Positions 1 to 12,790 of a DNA stretch of 64,000 nucleotides are shown here, one piece after another. This stretch comes from Chondrilla cf. caribensis (Eukaryota > Porifera > Demospongiae > Chondrillida > Chondrillidae). The stretch is from contig OZ026552.1 in NCBI GenBank assembly GCA_964020155.1, positions 1,004,501 to 1,068,500 of the forward strand, read 5' to 3'. The position numbers and the translations under genes are program-made. Within the stretch, counting starts at the first letter, position 1. Every line of letters starts with the position of its first letter. Below the pieces are notes generated by a model. That model had not been told where the DNA came from. It saw nothing but the letters and a program-made list of their open reading frames with translations, and searched no databases.

Positions 1-806
1 CGTCCTCCAATGCCCGGTAAGTAGAATTATCTAATGGATAGATCAAACTAATAATATTATGGTATCCAATGGTGTAGCAATGTCTTGCGATATGTTGTAT
101 TACATTACCCTTACAATGCACATGGGTGTGTTAATACCAGGGTGTTTCTTCAACCCGCACAGGATGCTTTGTTTTCCATCCGGAGGGTGAGACCTGGAGC
201 TGTCCTGATGGGTGCAACACTTGGTGAGGATGCTTCACGACATCTACTATATGTATCCCATTGTAGCCATATAATGTCATGATTGAACAACGACCAATCA
301 AATCCTTTGAGTATACATCTGATGCAAATCTCCATTCACAGATATCGTGGGATTTACGTACTAACATGGGATTCTTATTTTTGTCAGTAAAATGCTGGTA
401 TTAATAATGGTATTGATAATTGTACACTAACTAATCACAGAAAAGCTTGTCTGGTTGAATTTCGTAAAATTGCTTAATAAGCCCCCCTCACTACTGGGCA
501 TATGCTTCATATAAATCATACCTAATCTGTTACCAGTTCTTGGAATGAACAATATACATCACACTAGATTGGTTTGCCATGTTCTCCTGAACAACATATT
601 AGTAGAGTGGAACCTCTGTAATCCACCCCCACCCCCCTATATAATCTGCCCAACTTGCTAATCCACCATAAAACTGAGACTGCCAATAGTGGTGGATTAT
701 TGAGGTTACACTCAGTGTATCATGGTCTGTTTCTTTTCACAGCTCGTGTCGTGATGGCATTGTTGTATCAACTGAGATGGCTTGTCCTCCTGCATCAAGC
801 AAGTGA
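1..806 (+). CDS. Gene A: 3' end of a secreted six-cysteine-module (VWC-like) protein, partial
   Basis: Three exons at the 3' end of a gene that starts before the window: 1..16 (end of a module's second exon, then GTAAGT), 163..223 and 743..806. Exons 163..223 and 743..806 make one complete module. Phases fit (1, then 2, then stop). The first half reads GCFVFHPEGETWSCPDGCNTC, lacking the usual CTEGG start but keeping the W-x-C-x3-C-N-x-C core. The second half reads SCRDGIVVSTEMACPP and ends with TGA at 804..806 after ASSK. In the fragment at 1..16 the usual last cysteine codon before Pro-Pro appears as CGT (Arg), but only 16 nt are visible. The protein is presumably extracellular, like its neighbours; its function is unknown. 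Exon calls rest on splice sites and similarity to the other modules. Confidence 0.6.
605..713. repeat. Short inverted-repeat element, pogo/Tigger-like MITE ends (degenerate)
   Basis: The left end GAGTGGAACCTCTGTAATCC and a right end reading GGATTATTGAGGTTACACTC are imperfect inverted repeats. They resemble the terminal repeats of the elements at 10193..10657 and 62639..62813. The element lies in the intron between the two exons of the last gene A module. Confidence 0.45.
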
Positions 807-2044
807 CATCACAATTTATCAATAGAGGCTCACTAAGGAATTAATCCATTCATTATTATAGACCATAAAGGTAACTCTTCATTAATTTTAGTAAAAAACA
901 GTAAATTACATGCTGAACCACAATATCCATTATTTTTATATTATCCCTAACTATATCAAATCGAGCTTCTGAATCTGATTCAATGAGAATAACCATTTTA
1001 TGAAATCAACATGGCATATTACATGCTTAGGCAATAATGGCATGTGTAGTTACGTAAAGAAATTGCATCAGATATTATGATAAAATATACTTAGAACAAA
1101 CCACACATAACAGCTTAGCCTAATGTACTCAATATAGGTATATACATAACAAATACATCACGGTGCCTGTCGTCTTCCAATGTGTGAATGTTGCTCTGGC
1201 TACAACAGGATTATGAATCGTGTCTACATGACATAACCGGCATATGAAATGGCAATCAGAGAATTTCTGTATAATGACTTGCGAATCCCTAATCATGTAC
1301 ACTGTACAACTGTACAAAAATTCATGTTCAACTGTACAAATGGCCACCATGTAGTTGCACCAAAGTACACTATCCCAGGTGTGCAAAAGTACCTTACTTA
1401 GCTTCTTATAAGTAAACCACATGTACACTGATGTAGGAAAGTACATCATCAAGTAGTATACAAGTATACCTCTAGATGTACACATTCTCACCTTGTCATG
1501 AGTCAGACAAAAGTACCCGTTGAGTTGTAGGCAAGCACATTTTACAACTTCTATGCACTAAACAAATTTGATCACTATAGTGACTGGAAACCTCCTCCAG
1601 AGTATCCAAGCTTCACCTCAGAGTACTAACCAAGAGTATTTACCAGGTAGGGTGCTTACTAAGGAAGCTGTTCCGCATGATGCACACATCATGCATCCCA
1701 TGATTTCAATCAATTGATAAATTGTAATTGAGGTTTCACTGTTGCAGTTTCTGGTGCAAACAATTAAAGTAGGAATTACCAACAGACGAGCATCTACTCA
1801 CTTGCGAGTACCAGGAAGTAATACTCCGTAACATAGAAGGTACTCATAGAACTGTAGGTGTATTTCCTGTGGGACACAGGATGTAGGAGAGTGTTCATGT
1901 CAAGTGTCAACCAGAACCAGGTACGAATGGAACACAAACCACTACATCGAAAAGTATTTAGTTCAGTGAACTATTCTCTACCATTGCTCCTTTCTAACAA
2001 GCTCTTCAAATTGGATTAGAATCAGATATTCCTGCTTGATAAAA
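807..2044. other. Intergenic spacer between genes A and B
   Basis: AT-rich sequence with no convincing exon. The minus-strand open frame at 1129..1491 shows no recognisable domain and no homologue elsewhere in the window. The only functional candidate is the conserved promoter-like motif near its right end (1904..1922). Confidence 0.5.
1904..1965 (+). promoter_or_regulatory. Putative proximal promoter of gene B
   Basis: GTGTCAACCAGAACCAGGT at 1904..1922 matches the motif found upstream of genes D, E, F and G. A weak TATA-like AGTATTTAG follows at about 1953..1961. The start codon is about 85 bp further on. The TATA match is poor, so the call rests mainly on the shared motif. Confidence 0.4.
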
Positions 2045-5043
2045 ATGGCAGGTCTGCTTCAGATTTATTTGGTCTTGATGGCCACTTTGACCTATCTCAC
2101 AGTGGTTGCTGTTGGAGGAGACTCAGGTACTGTGTGGATGGTGTTAAGATGGATTAATTAAGATAATATGAATATTTACATCTATAGTGAGCATATCATT
2201 CAGGTCTGTAGATAGTGAGGGATGTGGGGTACACATGGAATTTACATCATTCAGGCATCTATCATTTCCAGACTATTAGGTGCATGGTATTATTAAACCA
2301 TCCATTTCAAAATGCCTTTCTCCAGTATCAAATCCAAAATGTATTTCGGGACACAACAAATCAGTTTGTGTGAAAATGTATGGATTTGAGACTAGTCCTT
2401 GTCCTTATTGAAGGACAAATGTTTCACAGCTTACTGTTCTACAAATGTTCGGGCTGCCAAAGGTGGCCCTGTATGTTGTATACAGTGAATTCTCGTTAAT
2501 CCTCTGCCATATTATCTACCAAACCTTTTAACCTGCCACAATTTCCCAGTACCAATAATGTACAAGTACCAAATTGAATGAATATCCAGTTAATCTGCCA
2601 AACTCATTAATCTACCATATTCTTTGAAAGCAAATTGTGGATTAAAAGCTGTTCATTGCTATAGTGTTGTCAAAATGGCAGCTGTTCGTGATACCAAAAA
2701 ACAGTGAAAGCACATCTCAGTATGCCTGTGGTTTGGAGTACAATATGTAATAGTATTAATATTCATTGTGACAGTCTTATAAACACCTTCCGATACACAT
2801 ACGTATACAACAATCTACATCGATTTGTCACCACCTAAAGTTACAAAAATTTATTCATGGCAATATTAATAGAAACTAAAAATATTGTTTAATAGTGTTT
2901 AATAATAATATTGTCAATATTCAACTAGGGTGTCCAATTACAGGACAGATTTTCTATCCCCCATGTGCTCCTTGTGATGGAACTTGTGAAAATCCTTCCC
3001 CAATATGCCCACTCTGGTGCCGAGCTGGTTGCGCTTGTCCGAAGGGACAGGTTGTCAAGGGTCAGAGGTGTGTGGACTTGGGGGACTGTCACCTAGGTGA
3101 GTAACATGTGAAAGACTTGTACCTGGCACAAGAATATTTCGAATATTGCATGATATTGTATGGTACATACTAGTGCTAATCGATCAATCAATTTTCATTC
3201 CAAATCTGATTATTGTTAATAGTGGAAGCAAATTGCTTAATCACAGGAAGTGATTAAATGAGTAGAACCAGAAGCCACCCCTACCTTAGCATACAGAACC
3301 TTCACTCCATGCTTTCAATTTCAAAAAGGACTCTATGGACTTCACTTCACATGTATTCAGTGTACTAAAGTGGGAGTGGTTTCCGGTTACGCCCACTTAA
3401 TTACTTCCAGTGATCAATTGATTACTCAATCGGTTAATATGTACTGATAACCGATTTGAAAATTACAGCTGATTCCCAGTCCTAGTACATACTGTAACAG
3501 GAGAAAATCGTCAAGACAAATTGCTGCTTAACACAAGCCACATTTCGAGCATTATTTGCTATGCTGCAGGAGTGTGCACATAGTAAGCAAATCCTGTTAA
3601 GAACATCTGATAACAAGAATCAATATTGTACATGGATCCTTACAGTTCGTCTTAACGAGTTTCTACCGCATGTATTGTAGTGGGTTCATGCTCATTATAA
3701 TCATTTGGATATTAATTGCTGGATTTTTAAATCAAATTCACCATAATAATACAAATTGTAGTGGTTTAATGACAATTCATTGCATATGAATGATACCAGT
3801 CCTCTTACTACACTTCAACCTATAATATTATAGTGAAGTGCCTTGAAGGACCTTAAAGAGCACACCATATCTGCATGTGCTTGTTGACACAGTGAACATG
3901 TGCAATAGCTAGGGACTAAGTGAAGTATAAGTAAAATTAAATTAACAGAGGTGTTTGCTAAAGAGAGCTGAGCAATCAATTTGCACTATAATTCAAATAT
4001 TATGCATGCTATTTCATTAACTTTAGAGGGATGTACTGAAGGTGGCAAAAAGTATGATCATGGGGAGACCTGGACATGCTCTGATGGTTGCAACACCTGG
4101 TGAGGATGGAATTGCTCTTTATTTATAGCCGAAAAATAATCAAAACTGAAATAAAGAATTTTTATTGGTTAAATTTTAGTCTTATACAGTACTGGTTATG
4201 GAAGGTTCATGTACATAAGCCTATGCAAGGCCTACGGTTGAGGAATTAAATACATCTCTGGATATTAATACCACCAGCTAAAAAGACTGAACCCTGTATT
4301 GGCTTGATCAAAGTCCTTTTCAAGGCAGTACCACAAAATATTAGGGAGAAAGGAATTTCTTTGTCATTTGCTTTTATACTTAATTCGGTGTTCGGGAAGC
4401 CACAGAATTGCAAAACGAATAGCTTGTACAATGGCTGAAAACAGATGAATTTCTCCCTTCATATGCATTGACACAGTAATCAAATTTTTCCTGGGGGAGC
4501 ATGCCTCATACACCCCTACTTTATATGCTCAATATCAACATAATTATGATGGTAAACTAGACCATGTTACATTCAGTGGCTATGGCACTGTATTATATAC
4601 ACACTGTCACACATTTTGTGCATCAACTATTATATTAATCTTATTTTGGACCAGCTCCTGTGCTAATGGGACTGTTTCGTCAACTAAAAAAGCTTGTCCT
4701 CCAAAAAGTAAGTTCTCTCTACTCCATACTATTGTATACTATGTATTGAATACTTATTTGACAGTGCACATGTGCTTCCTTGAACGTAATTCTTATACTA
4801 CCTTGTCACCTCACGACAGAATGTCCCATCAAGGGTCAAATTTGGTACTCGGAGTGTGCCCCTTGTGATGGGACTTGTAGGAATCCTGTTGTGGAATGCC
4901 CTGCAGTTTGCCAACCTGGTTGTGCCTGTCCTAAAGGCAAGGTCATTAAGAATGGGAAGAAGTGTGTGAAGCCTAGGAGATGTCCCAAAAAAGGTGAATT
5001 TGGATGTGTCGTGCATGTGTACGTGTGTGTGCATGCATACGTA

Positions 5044-5074
<31 letters not shown>

Positions 5075-5948
5075 GTGTGCGCTCATGTGCGGTGTGCATG
5101 TGCGTTTGTCTTAATGTGTGTCTACATGCATGTTTTGAGTGTGTGTGTGTGTGCATGTGTGTGAACCTGGGGTTAGATTCATTCAATTCCTTCATCTGAT
5201 ACAGGATGTACAGAAGGTGGAAATACATATAAACATGGAGAGACCTGGACGTGTTCTGATGGATGCAACCAGTGGTGAGGACAGCAATGATTTTTAGTAA
5301 GAAACATTCAGTCAAAGTATTCACATATCTATCCATTTGATGAGGAGACAAACTGGCATCCTTTGAACTGATTTGGTGGTATCACAGACCCTCAGAATAC
5401 TGGAGGAATGAATGTGAATTTATGACTGTGAATAAATTGTAGTCAAAGATTATTACATTCAATTACTACCGAATCAAAATAAGTAGAAAGAAAATTGGCA
5501 CTGTGCTCTACCATTACACCAGAATGACATTCTATTTATCCAACACAGAATATGTTAAACAGAGACACACAGGGTGCATTGAGTGATTGAGTTGACAAAT
5601 TGTAATTGAGGTTGCCCTAATAAAATGTCTAGACTATTGCTCCAGGGGATAGTAATGACCAACAAAAGAATTTTCAATCAATTAATATTTCTCCATGATG
5701 AAATTTTATGTAATGAATACGTAATGTCTACTGAAGTCGATAATAAAATTACTGTGAAACATTTCAAGACTGTAGAAACAAAAATAAATATTTCTACTCA
5801 GCAGGTTAATGTATACACTGTTTATCTTATTTGTCTCAACATATATATATATATAACATATGATATGCATATTCTTCATAATATATGTACATTCCACAGC
5901 AGATGCAAGAATGGCACGGTTATGTCCACCAAGAAAGCTTGTCCGTAG
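2045..5948 (+). CDS. Gene B: secreted protein with alternating TIL and six-cysteine VWC-like domains
   Basis: Seven exons: 2045..2126, 2929..3096, 4027..4099, 4655..4707, 4820..4993, 5205..5274 and 5900..5948. They total 669 nt, giving 222 aa. Exon 1 encodes a signal peptide (MAGLLQIYLVLMATLTYLTV). Exons 2 and 5 each encode a whole TIL (trypsin-inhibitor-like) cysteine-rich domain with the CAPCDGTC, C-x3-C-x2-GCACPKG pattern, about 55 residues. Each TIL is followed by one six-cysteine module made from two exons (4027/4655 and 5205/5900). The order is signal peptide, TIL, VWC-like, TIL, VWC-like, then TAG at 5946..5948. All junctions are GT-AG and in phase. TIL domains in other animals occur in serine-protease inhibitors and mucin/VWF-type proteins, so an extracellular protease-inhibitor or matrix role is an inference. 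It is the only gene in the cluster with TIL domains. Confidence 0.8.
2483..2658. repeat. Pogo-like MITE in intron 1 of gene B
   Basis: It begins CAGTGAATTCTCGTTAATCC after a TA and contains internal stretches (CCAGTTAATCTGCCAAACTC; TTTGAAAGCAAATTGTGGAT) that match, inverted, the element at 62639..62813. The right end is degenerate. Confidence 0.5.
5040..5090. repeat. (TG)n microsatellite in intron 5 of gene B
   Basis: Dinucleotide tract with a few interruptions, between the second TIL exon and the next module exon. It creates spurious Cys-Val-rich open frames. Confidence 0.9.
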
Positions 5949-6367
5949 GGCACCAGTATTCACGTCAACATAGATTAGGAAGATGAAGAACTTTAAATCA
6001 ACTACTTATCACAAATACAATAATTATCACAATTTTAAGATTTATGATTTTATAATCCATAGCTATAATGTTCGATGATATCAATTCATTTCGTTTGATA
6101 AAGAGGTGACATACAGGGAGAAATCGTACTTGTAGCGTATTGGGAAAATAGGTAGGTGTGTTTAACAATTCAAGTGAAGTGGAATGTTAAACAGCAAACG
6201 GATTCAGATATAAAGCTATAGTACTCCTGAGTATCAGAGTGGTAAATGCAATGTTCCCTGTACAAACATGGACGTTCTGTGTGCATGTGTGTGTTGTGTG
6301 TCCTCAGAGATATGTACAAGCAAACAAGCACTACGGTATACATATATACAGACTGCTGCGATGATTT

Positions 6368-6405
<38 letters not shown>

Positions 6406-6857
6406 AGATTCATCCAGTTCCTTCATCTGTGTTTACAGTTGGATCATGGGATAGGATACATCCCATGGTGAATTGATAGTTATTAATTGAGGTTGCATGG
6501 TTACAGTTTCAGAACCACTGGATCAGAAATGGCCAATCAGAGCATTCCCAGACACTCAGGATTTCCTACACAGCGCAACTAGAGTACACAACAATTAGTA
6601 CTAATACATATTAGCAATACCCAATAGTAAGCCAATACTAAACTAAGCAAAGTATACCAGTATTTGCTATCACCGAATATAGATATGCTAGGCTATATTT
6701 AGCTACAGGTACAGGATAAAAGGAAAAAAGTAGTCAGTGGTGAAAGAGACTGTTAAAGGAACTGTTAGTATAGATATACCAGTACTAGTGAGCTCTCTGT
6801 TTATTCAACCTCTGGGAACTCTGAAGTATTTGTCTGTTAAGATTGTATTGAGAAGAA
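5949..6857. other. Intergenic spacer between genes B and C, with (TG)n tract and gene C promoter
   Basis: No exon is seen. A (TG)n tract lies at about 6370..6402. A TATA-like GATAAAAGG at 6715..6723 is followed by an initiator-like TCAGTGG near 6734, about 120 bp before the gene C start codon, the same spacing as in gene G. Confidence 0.45.
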
Positions 6858-6943
6858 ATGGTCTGTTTGCTTAAAGTAGTTTCAATGGTCAGTCTGATTT
6901 GGCTGAGTGGAGTTGTGAGGGAATCCATTGCCGATGACGACGA

Positions 6944-6985
<42 letters not shown>

Positions 6986-9900
6986 TGATGATGATGATGA
7001 TGATGATGATGACGATGACGATGACGATGATGACGATGGTGGAAAGGCTGGTGGTATGTTTATAGTATGGATTTACACCCCATATCAGTACCATAAAGCT
7101 CTAATTTTTGAGTGGCAAAATCTTTATGGATAGATGAATAAGTAACTACTTTTTTCATTGGTAATATGAGAGTGGAAGTGAAATCAATTCCACTCTAAAT
7201 TTTAGAAGTCTTAGTTTATGAAGGACTAAGAAATTACCTCACTGTATACTTGGTATTATAATAATGGAGAATACATTATATTGTGTACATATGTACCTAT
7301 CATCTACAATAGCAGGGGTCACTGGGGTCAATGGTTAATGACTACTGTACTTAGCATTGGAAGATACAATGTAATAAACTGTCCTCTTTCTGCCGCATGC
7401 AATGATGTAACATTTAACATAGGGTTTGGATCAGGGCAGGTACCGTATAGCGGGAAAGTTTCGCGGGACAAAACTTTCGCGAATCGCTCAATTTCGCGGA
7501 TTTCACAAAAAAAAGTTTCGCGTTAATTGATTGTCAGACGATTATGTCATTGAGTGTTCACGAATAAAACTTTCACGAATGCCAGTTTCTTCGCGAAATT
7601 CGCGAAACTTTTAGTCCGCGAAACTTTCCCGCTATACGGTAGTTAATCGTATTCACTAAAACCACCAGCAAAGGGCCTTGGGTATCCCTATTTATGACTT
7701 AAAGCAACCAAAATATTATGCTGAACTCTGTTGATTATGTATGTTGTGCATTACCTCGCATAACAATGAGTGTCTATTTTCACAGTCTTGGTAGCTGTTG
7801 ATGGTAATTTGGTGGCTGGGAATTAGATTTACGTATACTGTAGTTGACTGTAGCTAAGGCCAATGGTACACTGACCTTACATCCTTTCAATGTAAACAGC
7901 TTGAACACTTAGACAATTATATTGTAATGACCCATACTATACAATACTTTCATCCACTGTTGACCCCGGTGACCCCAATTATCGGGGGCGGCGGGCATTC
8001 ATGAGGCGTATCATGTAATTTTCCTCATAGAGTGCAACGTAATTGCCTAGCACCTACCCTGGTTGGCACCTACCTCTGTTAACACTTCACACTCAGTCCC
8101 TAAAGAATGTGCACTATGTCAGCCAGTACTGATCGCAAGTAGCTATATGGTATCTGATGGAAAGTATGGATTCGATGTGTCCTTCAATGTACTTACTAAT
8201 TTAGTTGGACTGTATCCGAATTGACAGACTATATTATTATAGTCAATATCCTATTGGTATGGATGAATATTCACTTTGATTTACAGCAGAGAGTCCTGAT
8301 TTTTGCCCATTCTGAATTTTCAGGGGTGGATCCATAGAGAGTATACAACCACTCGCGTTTGCACTACCCGATTTCTAGCCTATAAATATACATTTTGCAA
8401 GTATTATTCCACTCCAGTGTGTACCATTACAAAACAACAGTATGCAATATGTATGAAACATCATCAATCTTCACCAACCATGCAATGTAACAAATCAGCA
8501 TTTGCCCTTGAATTTCTAATGCAAAGTCGTTGACCTCTCACTAGTTATAAATAATAGCAAAGTGGTGAAGAAAAGTTGCTTTAATGAACCACTTTGATAG
8601 CTTTAAATATTGGTGTAATGTTAAAATGCTTGTGTCATTGAAAATTGTAAAGTCACAGTATCACTAACAGTTACACTAGCTTTGAGATGCTATGGACAAT
8701 AATAAAATACACTAGCTGTAAACACGGTACAGGACCTTGCTAGATGTATATATTTACCCATTAATCACAAATGGACTATTATTAAAGCTGTGAAGCGTGT
8801 AGAGCATGTGATAGTTGTTGTGTGTATATTAGTAAGAGGAAGTTTAATCGCTTGACTGATTACTTATTCAATTTTTGTTTCAAATCTGATTATCGCTAAT
8901 AGTGCAAGTAATTCACAGGAAGTAATTGAGTATAACAGGAAGCTACCCCCCACCTAATTACCCAGACCCTTCACTGCATGGGTTCAGTTTGTACTTTAAG
9001 TGTACCTGAAATGTGAAAAGGACTCTAAAGACTTCACATCAATTGGATGACTACTCAGTATAAAGAAGTGGGAGTGGTTTCCGATAATGCCCACTTAATT
9101 ACTAATCATTAATCAATTAATCAATAATCAAATACTATATATATGTACTCATAATCGATTAGAAAATCACAGCCGATCCCCAGCTCTAGTGTATATACAT
9201 GTTCACGCATGCATATTTGTAGCTAGGTGGCCGATTGGCATTTGGTACAGTATGCCTCCACGGCACCATGACATTTCGACCTTCACCAATGAACCCTTGC
9301 ACATTTATTTATGTATGTACACCCCGGAATTTCTTCTTATTATTGTAATTCATAGACATAATTGATGTAAAATAGAATTTCTCTGGAATTAGAATGTACT
9401 GAAGGTGGCAAGACGTATGGTGATGGGGATAGCTGGGATTGTTCCGATGGTTGCAACTACTGGTGAGTACATCATTGATAGTCACTGAATATTAATCATT
9501 GTTGTAACCCGTGTATCATATTCCAAATCTTCTATACAATATGTTCAGCACGTGTAAAAACGGAGTAGTTTCATCAACGAAGATGGCTTGCCATCCGGAG
9601 CTCAGTGAGTACACACGACAATGGGTACAATGTCATGCATGCTAATGTGGACACTTTTTGGGGTTCACACTTCTATGTACATCCGTGTACTTCCCACAGT
9701 TTTCATTTCATCTTGTGCTCATATATATGGGACCCTCGACATAACATCCAATCATTATATACTGTACATAATACACACACATAGCTTAATAGCCCACGTG
9801 AAGAATTTTCGGACACAAATTGCTTGAAATGACAGACCTTACGTAATATCAATTTCTGTTCATCCAGAGCAATGCACTGAAGGCGGTAAAAAGTACAACG

Positions 9901-11118
9901 ATGGTGAGATGTGGAGATGCGCGGATGATTGCAACATTTGGTGAGGGTATAATAATTATTGTGATCATCAATTGGGAGTCATCCACATACAACCATCAAT
10001 ACCACACATGTACTACTACATTACCAAAACTTATACAATCCATGCAGCCAATGTTTTGACGGAAAAGTTACATCATCTCAGAAAGCTTGTGGTTCTGAGC
10101 CTCGTGAGTGCAAACATGCAAGCATGTGTACAGATATATGTTTATGAATGAATATTCATGGTTTGTGTGGAATTATAGTGTACACATATATACAGTGAAT
10201 ATTCGTTAATCAAATTGGTTCAGGGGAAGTTTGGTGGATTATACAGATCTTCAGGATGTCTCCTACAATTCATTGTGCAATTTGTACATTCCACTTCTTT
10301 GAAAAACGGCATTGAGTATTAATTTATTCTGTTGTCTTCAGATTCCTCTCTCTAATCACAAATCTCCTTCTTCTGTGTCATTGTCAGGTTAACTCTAGAG
10401 TGCTTTGCTGCAATTTTGCTCTGCACCAACACACCGTCTTGACATTTGGCAGATTTTCTGCAACCAAAGCGCGTAATATTATAAAATTGCTAGTTGGTAC
10501 ACAGAAGAATGGCTGATGGCCGAATTGCAAGAAGGCAGATTACATGAATAGCATAGTCATACAGCAATTTCATGCCACAATAATATGGCAGATAAAGTGG
10601 ATTGACTGGTTGATCGGTTGACCAATTTACCTGGGGCGGATTAACAATTATCCACTGTACATAATGTGTGCATAAATGTGTACTCTTGTTTGTGGATATT
10701 TTATGTATGCATTTGTGAAAGTCTGTGCATGTATGTGATGGATGTGTTATGCAACAGTGTATGGATGTGAATGCACTTTGCTGTACATATTATATGACTG
10801 TGTTATTTTACATACGCGCATGTATGTCTGTGTTTGTACAATTTTTATATGAAATTATGTAATTACTGTATATTATATTCATGTTTCACTGGTATATGAT
10901 ATACGACTATTATCAACGTATACAGGAGACTGCATTGAAGGCGGTCAAGAGCATAAGAATGCTGAGTCCTGGCAATGTTCGGATGGGTGCAACACCTGGT
11001 GAGTATTACTATGACAGTTACTCGACTTCATCATGTTTCAATCAAAACAAATTTTCTCTTTGTGCAATACAGCGTGTGTTTCGATGGAACTGTCGGAAAA
11101 ACCGAACTAATTTGCTAA
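6858..11118 (+). CDS. Gene C: secreted poly-aspartate protein with three six-cysteine modules
   Basis: Seven exons: 6858..7053, 9393..9462, 9549..9604, 9868..9940, 10048..10103, 10926..10998 and 11073..11118 (TAA). They total 570 nt, giving 189 aa with all phases consistent. Exon 1 encodes a signal peptide (about residues 1-25, hydrophobic VVSMVSLIWLSGVV) followed by 35 consecutive Asp residues encoded by mixed GAC/GAT codons. Three VWC-like modules follow, with ECTEGGKTYGDGDSWDCSDG, QCTEGG... and DCIEGG... starts. Long Asp runs in secreted proteins are known from calcium-binding and mineral-associated proteins; such a role here is inference only. The run is also a triplet repeat, so its length may vary between alleles. 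The 2.3-kb first intron carries a MITE, and I saw no further exon in it. Confidence 0.75.
7441..7641. mobile_element. MITE with ~26-bp terminal inverted repeats, TA-flanked
   Basis: The left end TACCGTATAGCGGGAAAGTT and its inverse at the right end (AACTTTCCCGCTATACGGTA) flank about 200 bp rich in TTTCGCG motifs. TA at both edges fits a Tc1/mariner-type target duplication. There is no coding capacity. It sits in intron 1 of gene C. Confidence 0.8.
10193..10657. mobile_element. Pogo-like non-autonomous element (MITE), 465 bp
   Basis: Left end CAGTGAATATTCGTTAATC; right end GATTAACAATTATCCACTG; TA directly outside both ends. There is no transposase open frame. It lies in the intron before the third gene C module. 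Confidence 0.7.
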
Positions 11119-11163
11119 GCCATAACTGTGAGTGTGCATGTACATACAAGTGAACATGTCTAG

Positions 11164-11925
11164 TACCCTTTTCACATGGATGCCGTAAAGCGGGTCGAAC
11201 CCGAGTCGAACTCGATTTAAAGCGAATTAGTGTGTTCACATGCCGTCACAAAAACCGAGTCGAACCCGGGTTAAAATTCCAAGTCAAACCCTTGTAAAAG
11301 GTAAGGTCCAACCCGGTTGCAAGCAAGTTGGAAGTGAGTTAAAAATGGCAGAACTAGTAGGATGAATGTGGAGTGATGATGGAATCCAAGCCTTGCTCAT
11401 TATAAATAGTAGTTCGACTCGGTTTATTATTTTACTCAGCAACAACATGCTGCCTTTGGAGAAAACACTTTAGTTCCTGGGATGAAAGTTAAAAGTAGCC
11501 GTGCCAACATGAAAATTCTGTTACCATGCTCTACTGGACCAGATATAAGCAAGTTCGGTCAGAAACGAAGGGCTTCTGGGTTTCATCCAGGTAGTTCTGC
11601 TAGCCTGACACACAATGGAACGCCGAGCAAACAATAAAGTCAAAAAATGAGCAGTCTGTAAAGTCTGTACTGCCGTGAAACAGTTTGTGACTGCTCTTGT
11701 TGTCATATAATTATCATCTATGAGATCTGCACCTCAGACAATGCCACAAAAAGAACAAAATGAGAAGAGAATGCCCAACGTCACCATCTTCATGGAATCA
11801 AATATTTACACAATATCCGAGTCTCGCTATCCCCATGTGAATGGAGATTGGGTTGAAAGCAAGTCTAATCCGATATAAATCAACCCAGATTTCACCCACT
11901 TTACGGCGGCCATGTGAAAACAGTA
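11164..11925. mobile_element. Terminal-inverted-repeat element of ~760 bp, family unknown
   Basis: TACCCTTTTCACATGGATGC at the left and the inverse of TACTGTTTTCACATGGCCGC at the right continue as inverted repeats (GCCGTAAAG[CT]GGGT). The interior has repeated GTCGAACCCG-type motifs and no recognisable transposase. It starts about 45 bp after the gene C stop codon. Confidence 0.65.
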
Positions 11926-12653
11926 TAGCACAGTCTGAGTGAAACCTTACAAATGCGACTAACTGTGTAGTATGTAGTGCGTGTGGGTCTGCGATTGTTT
12001 GTGAGTGTGTGTACAATAATAATGTATGGGAAGACATCATATCACTTTTAAATACATGTCTATTACAGTCTATTGAAGCCTTACAAATGTGACTAATTGT
12101 TTACAAACACAGGATACTTCTCAGCTGTTTCTTGATTAACAACACATGTTTTCGTGTAAAGATGCACAGTTGTAAAATTGCACTCAAACACATGAAAGTA
12201 CCCAATCCTCTAAACATGCTTGCAAGGTGTTGTCTATGTTATGTTGCATTTGTAGGAATAATTATTAGTCTTAATATGCTGATGACACTCAGCAAATGTA
12301 ATAGATAATAACCATTTAATGTACACAAAATTCTAAGTCATTTTCATCCCTCTTCAAATTTTATAGAAAGGCTAACGTAAGAATACCAAGATTGTGATGG
12401 AATAGTCTAAACACTATAAGAAGATTAATGATAATTTTAATTTAACAATATAACTACATAATAAAAGAATAGGCCCTTAACTTGATATAGCCATTACAAT
12501 CAAACACACTAATTAATAGTAGTAGCATCATTCATCATTATAATAATTATTACTAATAATCATTAATAAAATCAATATATCTGTGGAATACTATTGTATT
12601 CATATGAGAATATTTCATAATTAATAACAAAATTAATACAGATGCATGCATAC

Positions 12654-12790
12654 CTTTCTGGATGCGTTACAGATCTCCCAGTGATCAGCAACAATTTTTT
12701 TCACTTCATTACTGGTCACCACAACCTCAACAGTGCCCATGTCATTTACTTGTACAATCTCCTGGAGGTGCTGCAGAACTGGTTGTCCTA
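12654..12790 (-). other. Exon-like segment, minus strand, function unknown
   Basis: On the minus strand a TATAG acceptor is followed by 137 nt (2 nt plus 45 codons) and a good donor, AGAAAG|GTATGC. The translation has no stop and looks like ordinary globular protein (HLQEIVQVNDMGTVEVVVTS, later KIVADHWEICNASRK). I do not recognise the family, and no partner exons were found nearby. It could be an orphan exon of a relic gene or chance. Confidence 0.3.
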
